Shown here: positions 37,001-50,200 of the stretch, piece after piece | How the letters are laid out: every line of letters starts with the position of its first letter | Numbering within the stretch: position 1 is the stretch's first letter | Source: Camarhynchus parvulus | Lineage: Eukaryota > Chordata > Aves > Passeriformes > Thraupidae | Length of the DNA: 64,000 nt | Direction of reading: 5' to 3' | Assembly (NCBI RefSeq): GCF_901933205.1 | Contig: NC_044601.1 | Location: 32,960,352 to 33,024,351, forward strand | Notes under the pieces: generated by a model | Told to the model about the DNA's origin: nothing | Database searches by the model: none | Seen by the model: only the letters and a program-made list of their open reading frames with translations | Made by a program: the position numbers and the translations under genes

Positions 37001-38996
37001 CATTCATTGTCAACTCTTATATCAGGTGATCCTTTCAAATTAATATCCTTGGGAAGTGATGATTCTAACATTGTCAAACTGCTTTTCATCCCCTTGAATT
37101 ATGATTTTTTTATTATTTCATGATAGGAGCTGACTGTAATTCTTGAAACCAAGCTGTTTTATAATGCTCATTTTGTAACTTCCATTGCCGTGTGTAATAG
37201 TCTACTTGAATTGCACCATAGCTAATTCCAGAAGTTGCTTATCTTAGGAAAGTATTCTGCCTTGGAGTACTGCAAAAGCCATGCAAACAGTGCTCAAGAT
37301 AGTGTTTGCTAGTCTCTGATAAATGGAACATTCATATAGGCAGTAACTGCTGGAAACTGCAGTTAACAATGACCCTGCCATCATGTTCAGGCAAACTATT
37401 TTTTATTTACCCAAGGCAAAGGCATATTTCTTTAAGAGAAAGGCTAGCTGTGTCAGCTAGCAAAATTGCAAGACTGTTTGGCAAATTGGTTGTGTTGACA
37501 GGGTTATAAGTTTCTGTCAGGAGCCGTGCCCTGTTGGAAATGAGAGTTGCCTTTCCATATAACTAAGATGAAGTAAATAGAGAAAGGGCAGATTTTTCTA
37601 CTATTCCTCTGTCTCCTATGCCTTCTGTGGCAGATGGCAGGTATAATGGATACCTTGAGCTCTTTTAAGTCGCTGAAAGAGCTCTTGCAAACAGTAGTCA
37701 GTAGCCTCTTTTGGCACTGAAATTGATTCAGATAATCACTATTAATAATGATCTAAACCAGTAACCCAGGGGTTTTGTTTTAAAGCATCTGTTAGAATCT
37801 TGAAAAGCATTGCTAATTTTTTGTTCTTTTTTTAAAGACAATTGGATTTTCATTAGCTGTTAATCATAAAAGCAGGTCAATTTGCAGCTAAAATAACCTT
37901 TGTTTAATTATGTGTTTTGTTTGTTACCCAATGAGAGACTACTGGCTTGTATAATAATTGTCATGCTGATGTATACCAATATTTAATTGATTCTTTTGTT
38001 GAATGAAGTTATCTGAAGTTTATTTGTCAGACAGGAGAAAGGTAAGCTAGGTAGCACAATTTCTAAATTTAGAACTAGCTAGTTCACTAGGCAAAGTTCT
38101 AATTAATACATTGAAGTAATAATTTTTAATATCCTTCTAGATTTTACCCTTCATATTTTTAATTAACTTTAAATTACTATTTTTTCATATTACCCTTCAA
38201 GATTTTAAAAGGAAATAAGTCTTTTAAAGTCTTTCATGCATCATTTTCGTTTATATCTTGGTAGAATAGTTTTTTCCTCTTCTATTTCTGGCTAATGAAA
38301 CGGAATGAACTGGTCATTGAATTAAATTAGCTGAAACATTAAAACAAAGAAAATATTTTTTAACATCTGCAAAAAAAGCTGTTGTCAAGACCTGATTTAA
38401 CATTTCAACAAGTTGTACACCCAAGTGTCTGGCTAATGAATTGCTTTTGGCTGTCTTTGAAACTTTAGTAGCAACAATGTACTACTGGACTACTATTTGA
38501 GTATATTTTAAAATGGGTAGCTTGTGTTAACTCTTACATTACATATAATTAAAGCTGTAATATATAAATGTATTTCTAAAATTAAAATGCATTTTCCATC
38601 AAACTTTGAGATTGTGGTTAATAGGGATGAAGAGAACTTGAATTTGCAAAAGGTGAAAAGCAGTACTTTAGGCTGATTGTTTAAATTACTTTCTTATGTC
38701 AGAACACTGGTGATAAATTACATGCAGACCATGCCATGGTCGCACAGGCCTCTGGAGCCCTGCTACCTGTCATGTGTGCTGGCAGTATATGCATTTGTTT
38801 GTCAAACTGAAGAGTTTCCCACCTCTATTAAGCTGTTAGCTGCTACTTTACAGGAGAAAAGGGGCAATGGTGGTGGCCATTATTGCCAGTGGTGGTCTGA
38901 GAATGTCAAGACACAGTTTCTAGCTTTGAAATGTATCGCTTTAGAATGAGCAAAACTAATGACATCACTTTCCAGAGATGTTCTTTATGAGGTTAA

Positions 38997-40039
<1,043 letters not shown>

Positions 40040-40096
40040 CATCTTCTGCTAAAATGGGCTTAGTTGAAACAAAGTTGGCGATCATTCCAGGTGCAG
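40040..40096 (+). CDS. AUH: AUH internal exon (probably exon 6): second catalytic glutamate
   Basis: This 57-bp exon encodes (A)SSAKMGLVETKLAIIPGAG. The Glu of GLVETKL corresponds to the second catalytic glutamate (human AUH Glu209, rat ECHS1 Glu164), so both acid/base residues are intact in this gene. The acceptor is cattctattttttag and the donor is gtatga. The reading frame joins that of the exon at 39016 without a break and leaves one base of the next Gly codon. Where human AUH has PGGG, this has PGAG, which is also the common form in other hydratases of the family. The next exon, expected to start with the GTQRLPRA motif, was not found in the remaining 24 kb, so AUH intron 6 runs past the window end. 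Confidence 0.96.
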
Positions 40097-41566
40097 GTAT
40101 GAATGTTTTGCTTTTGCTACCACAGATAACTAAATAACATATGTACTTAGTGTTAGATTTTGAATTGTTTATGGTGCTTATTCTTATATTTCTTTTAAGT
40201 ATTATAGCATGTGTTACACCTTATTGCTTGTATTATTTACCAAAATTAATTAAAAAGTGTATTTCTTATCTTCAGAGGCAGTCACCTCTATACTATGTTT
40301 TTAAGCAAAGTCTTCATTAACGAAGTCAACATTGAGTGATTCTGTAAATGACATTTAATGTCTTGATCTGAAGGCTGAATAATTTTACAAAGGACCAAGC
40401 AAGGAAGAAGGATTAGCTGTCAGTGTACAAAACCAATTATGTGAATTAAGATCCACTTTCACGTAACATTTGGTACTTTAGGATTCAAATTCTGTTTTCA
40501 AGCTGCTGTATATTGGTTGTAAAGAGTTTAAGAATTGGAAGTGTAGCTCTGGATAAATCTGTTACCTTGCCAAGATTTTTTGAGTCAAAAACTTCTTTTT
40601 TATTTCGAAGGCCAGTTGACCTGCTTTTCACATACTCAAGGTGAATGAAAGTTATGTAATAAATAATTTTCAAGGAGTTGTTACAAAACCTTATGTTTTT
40701 ATTTTATGTATAAATCGTTGCTACTTGAATTAAGATATTTGCTGCTCTGAGGGCAGTAGCTGCGAAAAAAGTGCATCCCTGTGATTTTTTACCTTCATTT
40801 CTGGGAGTTCTTTGGAACTTTATACTGTTTCTTTGCTCCTGTTTTCTTTCTAATCAGTGGAACCTATTTTGAAAGCACTATATTCAGTTCTAGTGGATAC
40901 CATTGAAGGTCACATAAAAAAAAACGGTAAAATCAACCATAATGGCAGTAGTGGTATGAACTTTGTATATAAAACTGTCCCATCCTATGACTAATCTGGA
41001 CAATTATTGTACGATTTCGATTGCTGTATTATTTTGGTTATTGTTGAGATGTGATTTCAATCAACACTTTCTGTGGTCAGAGCTGCATTTTACATAAGGA
41101 AAACAGTTATGATTGATATCTGGTTTCTTTTTTGTGGAGGATAAAGATAATAATGCAGATGATTTTAAAGATGTATTTACTGGTAGTGGTGTTGTCATGA
41201 AATAATATGCCTTGGAAATAAGTCCCAGTAAGTAAAAAGACAGAAGTTTATGTTGTTTATCTTTGTTGTCAGTTTTTGCTCTTTGTTCTCCCACTCTCTC
41301 CTTTCCTAAGTAATTCTGTAGGACAATATTGGAAACATACTCTCAAGCTCAAGAAATTCAGCTCAAATTCTCCACATATTCTCTGTATTCAACTTTTTGA
41401 AGTTGTCTCATTTCTTTGTCTCCAGTTAATTATAGATGTTTCAAACTTCTGTGCTCTTACCTTAAAATGCTAGCTAACTGATTCATTATAAGTTTCATTC
41501 AGAATATTTTACTGCTATTCAAAGACTGAGGTTTGAAATATTTTTTCCCTAATCCTAAAATAATGA

Positions 41567-41594
41567 TTCAGGTGTATGTCTTCAGGTGTATGTC
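41567..41594 (+). repeat. 14-bp exact tandem duplication
   Basis: The unit ttcaggtgtatgtc occurs twice back to back in AUH intron 6. It is probably a small replication-slippage event. Confidence 0.85.
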
Positions 41595-43080
41595 CTTCAA
41601 AATGTCACAGATTTAATCTTGTTACATTGACTTTCCAACTTACAACATTTTGGGGTACATTCAATGATGATTTTTTTCCCCTATTCCTATCAGCCTTTCT
41701 GACAACTATTTTTGTTGAATATATTTGAGGTAATCACAACTTTTTCCCGATCAGCCTGTGCTTACACCAGTCCTGTTGAGCAATGACAGTGTTTCAGTCT
41801 TTTTTACTTCTTATCATCCAAATAGTAACTGATTGTGCCTTTTGTAAAAGGCACCAGAAAGAAAGTGAAGAATGAGTGAAGGAATTTTGGATATATCATT
41901 TAGGTAGAGAAGCCAGATATACACACTTGAACCATATGTTTCATGGGTTACTGGAATATTTTCTGAGAGTGTTTATTTCAAGCTGCTCTGAGCCACAACA
42001 GAACTGCAGAGTGGTGCTGAAGAGTAGTGAGCTGTAGCTCTTAAGAGGCCTACATAGATTTCTGCTGCCATCTAGTACACCTGAAATCTGCTGGCAAACT
42101 GAGTTCCTTCTTTGAACTAGGTCCCTGTACCGTGGCAAGCTACTGTTTTTATTCTTGTCTGTCAGCTGCCAGGTGTATGTGATAGATGTAACTTTAAGTA
42201 GGGTGATAATTAATATTATCACCCTATAGTTTGAAGCTATATGGAAAACATATTTACACTGTGAGGGTTTTAATTTTTAATACCCCAGTAATTTATAATG
42301 AAAGAGCTGTGTTAGAAGATTGTTACTAGAATTCAATAGAATTAAAATATAGATCCAGGGCATATCAGCTGTTAAGTTTTGGACCTTGTTGTATGTTATG
42401 GTTTATTCCATTCTTAATAAAATGTGGTTGTCAAAAGACACAGTAAGGTGCTGTCTATTGACAAACACAGATTTCCAAGGGGGAAGAAATTTTTCTTTTG
42501 AATATGCACAGATGTACTGCAACTTTCTAAAGGCTATGTTTGAGCAGGAGTTAGTTGAGTTAACCAAAATGAATTGTTCCTTTTAAGTCTGCTGAAGGTG
42601 TTGACCAAGTAGGCATTTATAGAGTATGCTGTATTATAGCAGGTTGAATCTCCTCAGAAAATTCATCCATGACAGACAACATAGCAAGACCAAGTGGGAT
42701 GACAGCAGTGCCTCTTTTTATACAATAGCTATCTTCACAGACCTGCTGTTCACATTGTGAGGGAGCAGGATTATCCTTTTGTATTTGGAAATCTAAACCC
42801 AGTTTTTCTGTGCTGTGGGAAAAGCTTAAACTGCCAGAACATGAACTAGGAAAAGTAGAAAAACTTTCTGTTTTTTCTCTTGAGTACATCCCACTTTCTA
42901 GTAAGGAAGGAAAGATTCAAAGAATCTTGAAACTAGTTGAAATATGTAACAGAGAGAAAAGCTTGGTAACTTGGTGATGGGAAACTTACCTGAGAATTAA
43001 TATTGAAGGTTTTTGTTTTCTAAGGAGAGTCTGCCAATCATCATTGTAAAAGTGGTCTTATGCCAGCACAAAAAATGTGT

Positions 43081-43748
43081 CATAGAATCATTTAGGTTGG
43101 AAACGATCTTTAGGCTTATGAAGTACAACTGTCAAATAAGCACTGCCAAATTCACCACTACACCATGTTGCTAAGTGCCACATCTACACCACTCAAGTGA
43201 CTCAGGCACTTCCCTGGACAGCCTGTCCAGTGCTTGACAACCCTTCAGAGAAGAAATTTTTCCTGATATCCAGTGTAAACCTCCCGTGGTACAACTTGAA
43301 GCATTTGTTACTTTGTAAAAGAGATTGACCCCAACCTCCTTTCAGTTCATTGTAGAGAGTGATAAGGTCTCCCTTAAGCCTCATTTTCTCCAGGCTTAAC
43401 AATCCTCAGCACTTCCTCGTGAGACTCGTGCTCCCTTCACTGGCTCTCATGCCCTTCTCTTGACATGCTCCATCACCTTAATATTTTTTCTGTAGGGATC
43501 CAGAGCTGGAGACATGATTCAAGGTGTGGCCTCACCAGTGCCAAGTTCAGGGTGACAATCACTGCCTTGGTACTACTGGCCACACTTTTGCTGCCACAGG
43601 CCAGGATGCCATTGGTCTTCTTGGCCACCTGGGCACAACTGGCTCATGTTCAGCTGCTGACAATCAGTAGCCCAGGTCCTTTTCTGTTAGGCAGCTTTCT
43701 AGCCACTCTGCCTCAAGCCTGAAGCATTGCAACGAGTTGTCTCCCAAG
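43081..43748 (-). mobile_element. CR1 LINE 3' segment (ORF2 C-terminus and 3' UTR), reverse
   Basis: The segment starts at the 3' terminus, tcatagaatcatttaggttgg, and continues through the CR1 3' UTR into the C-terminal part of ORF2. The minus-strand frame at 43202-43402 reads [20 protein letters not shown] and later [11 protein letters not shown], a characteristic CR1 ORF2 C-terminal pattern. Homology to this part of CR1 fades near 43748. Confidence 0.88.
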
Positions 43749-44265
43749 TGTCTTTTCTTTTTTTATGGAGTTCCAGCAAAACTTTCTGTTCAGTCAGGCT
43801 GGTTTTCCTTCCCACAGACTCTTCTTTTGCCACATAGGGATGATCTGCTCCTCTGGCTTTAGGATTTTCTTCTTGAAGAATGTCCAGCCTTCCTGAAACC
43901 CTTAGCCATTCTGGACTGCCTCCCAAGGGACCCTATCATAGTCTCCTAAACAAGCAGAAGTCTGTCTGCTATAAGTCTGAGGTGGCAAGTCTGCTAACTC
44001 CATTCCTTACTGCTCTGAGAACCGAAAACTATCATTTCATAGTTGCCTGTGCCCTAGATGGCCTCCGAGCAGCAAATCATCCTTCTCTGTTCATAAGTAG
44101 CAGTCGGGAACCTGGCCTCTTGGCTCACTCACCAATTCTGTCAGGAAATTATCTTCCATGTAGTCCAAGATGTCTTAGATTGTTTCTTCTGTGCTGTACT
44201 CTTTTCAGAGTGTGTATGGGTTTGTTCATCCTGTCTCTTCCTCAGATTTCTTCACTGTGAACTCA
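43749..44265 (-). mobile_element. CR1 LINE endonuclease/linker segment, reverse
   Basis: The minus strand resembles the part of CR1 ORF2 between the APE-type endonuclease and the reverse transcriptase. Recognisable landmarks on the + strand are ttcttgaagaatgtccagcc, ggactgcctcccaagggacc and, further on, the antisense of the endonuclease DHE region near 44035. It abuts the CR1 3' segment directly, so the reverse-transcriptase core expected between them is absent. The 126-codon + frame at 43880-44260 is antisense to it and is not a gene. Confidence 0.75.
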
Positions 44266-47200
44266 GTGTCTGTTAGCCTGTTGTGGTAGAATATGTGGTT
44301 TACAGAGTAGAGGTTGCAAAAACAAACAGTCCCCAGAATTTTATTAAAAATAGGTGGACAGATGAAGGAAAATTGTACTGGCCTCAGATGAAAAGGTTTT
44401 AGCATGAACTAACCTGTTCTTTGGCATGCAAGAAAGGGCATAGGAGGAAGTTGTTGTGTGTGTCTTAGCTGTGGAAAATGTTTCACCCAGAATACTCATT
44501 GCAGTGGACAGCAAGTAGTTTGTATGAGACAGAGTTTCATGAGAAACCACACTCCATTAGCTTTGCTGTTTAAGGAGATGCTTGTTATCAGTCAGAGTGA
44601 CTTTTCTTGAAGCTATTCATTGCTGAAAGGAGTTACTATTTCTTGATCTTTTTGTTAAAAGCTGTTTAAACAACTTATTTTCTGTGTAATCAAAGTAGTG
44701 TGGGCAGAGTCTTTTTACACAAGAAAATTGTGTTCTTTCTCTTTGTTTTGTTTCCCAAACTGACATTAAAAAAAGTGCAAATATTTGTCATTAATTGAAT
44801 GTAGGTTTTGATGTCTCTCATCTTGCAAAGGAAGTGTTTTTAATTGACAACTTTTTCCTCAGCCAAAAATTTTCTTTTGGAGCATTTTTTTTTTGTTTTG
44901 AAGTCCTTTGTTTTTCTGCTTTGTTACTTTTTAAAACTGTCTCAATTTGTGATGTAATTCGGTTGTTTATCTCTAGATTCTCACAGTGGATGTCATACTA
45001 AGCCTGCAATTGATAGATGATGCCTTTCAGGCGGGTCTGCTTTTGTTTATTAGAATTGTATTTATATACCACTCAGTATTAGATCTGTTTTGGTGAAGAT
45101 AAAAGTACTTGCAAATAACATACATAAACTTCCTACTCTAATAACAGAACAAGATACATTGGTTTCACAAGGGGAAGTATTCTGTGATAGCAAGAAGTAG
45201 AAAAGACAGTCATATATATAAAATACAATTTGTCTTTTCTTTATGCAATTTACTTACACAAAAGATTTCGGTGTAAGCTGAATGATGTATTGGCATACAT
45301 CAACAATTATGTTTCCATAAAAAAAAAAAGTGCCTTCATTGAAATTAATATGCTTGTGTAAGCAGGTAATTTGAGATTGCTAGATAAAAACTGGCTATTG
45401 GCCTGCATACTTACAGCTGTCACTCTTTTTTTTGGTTGTGTTTATAAAGGCATTTTAATTAGCAAGGCTTCATCCATTTCATCATAATTTTGCTTTTATT
45501 CTTCCATGCTCCTCCCAGAAATCCCACTACTTCGTTACCAAGCTGTCTTGCACTGTTTAATATTAAAATAAAAACCAAGCACATAGCCCTGGGATCGTGC
45601 TTTCCTTGAGAGCATTCAGACGAAAAGCATATTTTATGAAGAAGACGTTTATTAAAAAAAGGAAGGAAACAAAAAAACTCTACTAACTCGCTAAGAAGGT
45701 CTTTGTAAATAAGCTATATGTTCTTTCTATCTAAAAGTTGCTTTGAACCTTATTTTCCAAAGGTGAAACTGAAGCTTCAAAATGTAGGAGATAGGACTGG
45801 TTTTGTCTTTAAAATATAGAACAAGAGAGATTAAATTACAGCATTCCTCTGTTCTCCCCTTACTTTGGTAACAATATTGTTTTGGCTGTTTTTCTTGACT
45901 TCAAATTGTATTTGGAGACTTATAGAGCTTGCAGGTTATAAGACTATAAAATAAGAGATAGGGACACTGAAATGTTAGGCTTTTTTGCATAGGGAAAAAA
46001 CCAGTGTAAGAATGAAAGTAAGTTTAGGTAATCATAGTATATTTTCCTTAATTTGTTGCATTTAAAAACATCCTTATTGTCTCTGTTGCAGTACTTACTT
46101 GAAAGCTAAAAAAAATAATTCTGTTTCAGATGAGAAAGATGTCAAGGGGGTTTCTGCATGGGAAAAACTCACACAGAACATGTTCTTGCTAACAGAAGTA
46201 GTTGTCCCATTCAGTCAAGTGTAAAGGTCAAATTGAATGTCAATTTCAAGTTGAAACCCAATGCGCATTACAATGAACTGCTAAGATATTATTTAGATTT
46301 TTATTTCAGTTTCATCAATAATAGGAATAGCATTTGATAAATGCTGAAAAATTAAAGTGTTACTATTTTTCGTGTATCAAGATTGAATTTTGGAGTACTG
46401 TTTTTGTTAAAATTTGTTGTTACAACCTGAACAATGTTATCAATTACTTTCCTAATTATCGTGGGTATATAAGGAAGCTTTCATGAGTTGGAAAATTGTT
46501 TTATGAGATTCATGGATTGCGCATTTTTGAATGACAGCCAGAAAAATGAAAAAGTGAAACAAGTTATTTGTTTTCTTCTGTCCTCCCTAAATAATGTAGA
46601 CTGAAGCCCCATTCAGGTACTCTTTCACTGAGCATGGGTTGTACTGTCACATTTGTATCTTTTCCAGACCATCTCTGTACTGCAGGGAACTACACAGTAA
46701 AGCTTTGAAAACTAAGCAAACCCAAACTTTGCTTTTGCAGCTTGGTTTTTCTCACCACATATATTAAAATAGTATGCCACTGAATAGAAATTATGGTCTG
46801 GGCTGACTGTAACAATATGAATGAAATTCACACTAGGTTTCATAACATAGGTGCAAAGTAGGTTATATTCACTTGGGGTGCTCATATGAAGAGGACATAG
46901 AAAGAATAAAGTAAATAGAGAAAAGAATGATCTAAAATGCTGCTAGGTAAGGAACTTAATATTTTTTCAAAGCCAGTTAAAATATAAAAATTACCTGTGT
47001 ACAGACTTGCAGGTAATCAGTTAAATGAGTTTTCTATTGACTCATACAAATCTATCAGAGTTCATGAATGCATTTGATGAAATAATTTGCCACTTGCATT
47101 AAGTTTGGACTTAATTTTAAAAGTTGTACAAAGCCTTTGTACAAGACCACCCTTTTTTACTTTGTAGAAGACCACGCTTTTGTTCCCCAAACATGTCCTA

Positions 47201-50200
47201 AAACCAGAACCTAGTGTCTGTCTCAAGCTCTCTTGTCTTCTGAAAATCATAATAGAAACTTCCAATGGCACACTTTCATGTGAAGTTTTTTTATTATTTT
47301 CTTTCACTATCTTATTTCTAAGCTTATGCAAAAACAAAAGGAAGACCCAAGTAAGTAATAGTAGCTGGTGTTTCTCAGGAAAAATGGGGCATGAGAAAAA
47401 TAAAAATTTGCTGGATATGGAAGACAGAATTGCATGAAATTTTCTATTAAAAATTGATGGTTTGGTTGTTTGGTCTCTTTTTAAATTAAAAAAAATATTG
47501 CATTTTGGAAGTAAATATTGGACAAATTAAGGACTTGACTTCTTCTGGTGGCCTAGAGGCTAAACCAAAAATCTTCAGCTTAGATTTTTAGGCTCAGCCT
47601 CTTCTGTAGTCAGCATTTCTGAATTTTAAGGTTCTCTATCTTTTCTGACTATGTTTCTAAGTTCCTGTATAAAGAGCCTCATTGCTGCTTCAGCTTGTTG
47701 TCAGAGATTAAATATTGTCTCAATAGTGTCCTTTCTTTCTGCATCTGCACTAACTCACTCTATTTTACAAACTAAAGCAGCTTTTTCTCTGTTTTTCCTA
47801 TCTCTACACTAGCAAAAGTGGTAAGGAGAAAGAACTCCTTAGGAGTTCAAAGAGAGGTAGAGGAAATGGGTAAGTGAAGTACAGAAAATTATTAACCTTA
47901 AAGAATCAATGAAGAATGAAGATGAAAATGCATAAGCAACTCAGTCTGGGTTTGGAATTAGTTTTCTAAAAACTTGAGGTGGTGGGGGAAAAAATCCAAT
48001 TTTATCTTTTACTGTAGAATCAAACAGATTCTTTTCAGTATAGAATCAAGCAGATATATATTATTACCAAATTACCAGTATATATGCATGAAAAACATAC
48101 CAGGGCAGTAGAATACAGCAAAATAAAAGGAGTAAAGATTATTCATCTAGGTAATTTTGGGAGGCTTAATGCCTATCCTGTCTCTCTGCATTGACAGCCC
48201 TAGAAACAGACTCTTTATTTTAGTTCTTGGTGTGTCATTAAATGAGATGTGTAAAAGCAGTGATGAAAATACTCCTTGTAGTATTAAGAAGCTGGTTAAT
48301 CTGTACCATGATAGACACAATTGAGTACAAGATGCTGAAGATGGGATATTGGATGCAAACCGTGTAGCTTATCGTATTACATATCGCTTGGTCATTTTCA
48401 GTATTCTGTGACCAAATGTTCATTTTACTTGTGAGATAAAAAGTATGTGTAGTAGACTTGCATGATTTTTATGGGTGAGATAAGCAAACTTCATAAATTG
48501 GCATCAAACAGCTTATTAGCCACTTTTAAGTGGTTTGAAGTTACTCAGCTCCTGTGGTGCATCCCCCTGTCCCCATGCCTTCCCTTTATTATTTTTAAGT
48601 CTACAGCTGACAGCACCTAGTTACGTTACTGTACACATAGCTGGGATCATAGCCTACAAAGACCTTGTTCACAGGCACAGAGACAGAAGGTGTAGGAGAG
48701 AAAAAGCAGTAAAAAAATGTGCACACTGATCAGGAAGTTATTGGCAGAAAAAAAAAATGAGTTGGAGATACAAACATGAGGGTTTTCAAAGTTTTTAATA
48801 ACTGAGGAGAAAGAAGTAAGATGCTCAAACTTTCCTATTGATACTCTTACATAACTGGTTTATTAAGAAGAAAGTTATTAGTATGGGGTTTCATTCTGTT
48901 TATTTTTTCCTCAGATGCTCCCACAGCATTTTTAAAATTTAAGTGATGGGTATGTCCTTCCAAAACTTAGTCACCAGTTTTCATGACATTATTTGCTCAA
49001 AGTTTCCATTGACATGAGTGCTTGCCACAGTAAAGCTTGCAAAAGCTATGATCGTCCTTTAGGATTTTTTCTGTAGCCATGAATCCAGAGGGAATCCAGA
49101 GGATAAAAGAAAACATTTTGAGGGGATTAAATGATCATGGATTTTTTTTCAGCCTTTTAAATTCTGGACCTCTTGTGTAAGTCATTGCACAAGTGACCCT
49201 CACTGCGCATGGCACACAGAGAACAGTTGTGGTTTTGTCGTTGGCATGTGTTAGTTAGAACTAACAGGGATTGCTGGGGGAAATTAATTGCATTGCATTA
49301 CTTATGTCATGTTCAAGTCTGACTTAGGAAAGAATGTTCTGGGATTTTTACCAGTGCTGTAATAGTTTTCTTGCTGTATTTCAGTTTATGTTCTGCACTT
49401 TGCTGTATTAGTAAATGGAAAGCAATTTACAGAAAGAAACAGGCTTTGGAAAGATGAAAAGAGAGAAAATATCTTTTTACTTTGTGTTGTTATTAAGATT
49501 CCCCTCTTCAAAATATCTTCATCTCAATATAGATGTTACTGGAGGCGAAGGATTGGGAGTGGGGCTCTGGTGGACCAGCTGGAGTGTATAAATGGGGGCT
49601 AGTATAGACGCAACAATACTTGGTAAGTTCCTAAAAATTATGTTGACAGCTGTTGAGCTCATCTATGCTCAGTGTGTTTTTTGAAGAGGAGCCAAGGAAT
49701 TTTTAATCAAGGAAGATTACTGAGCAGATTACTGTTGCTTAAAAATAGACTTACTTTTATTAGTAAAACTTTTTGTTTAAGCCTGAAGTGTTACATTTTT
49801 CACTGCAAATGCAAAAGCTGTTTTGATTTAAAACGGTATTAAATTATTATGAATGAGATAGAAAGAGATAATGAGATGGAAAGAAGATAATATTTATTCT
49901 GTTTAATCGAAATGTTGTATAGGAATGTCAGCATGAGTAATATAAATGCATTTTAACTTTAGAATTTAATGGATCTCGGACTGACATTTAAAGGGAGACA
50001 GGATTTTCAGTGACTTGTTAGATTGGAAAATGTCTGATTTAAAGAAAATTCTTTATGGAATGTTTTTGTGTGAAGTTATTTTGGTAATCTGCTCTCTTAG
50101 GACCAATTGCTAGTCTTTTCCCACACTAATGAAATTAGGTCACTAGTTTTTGGCACTCCTCCAAGTTGTGAGATTTATTTGGTGTTCAAGCACACTGTCT

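Noticed and set aside
44795..45001. Frame reading SHLAKEV, superficially like the AUH segment MSLAKELIF
   Set aside because: The preceding GTQRLPRA motif is absent, the match stops after a few residues, and no acceptor fits the required phase.
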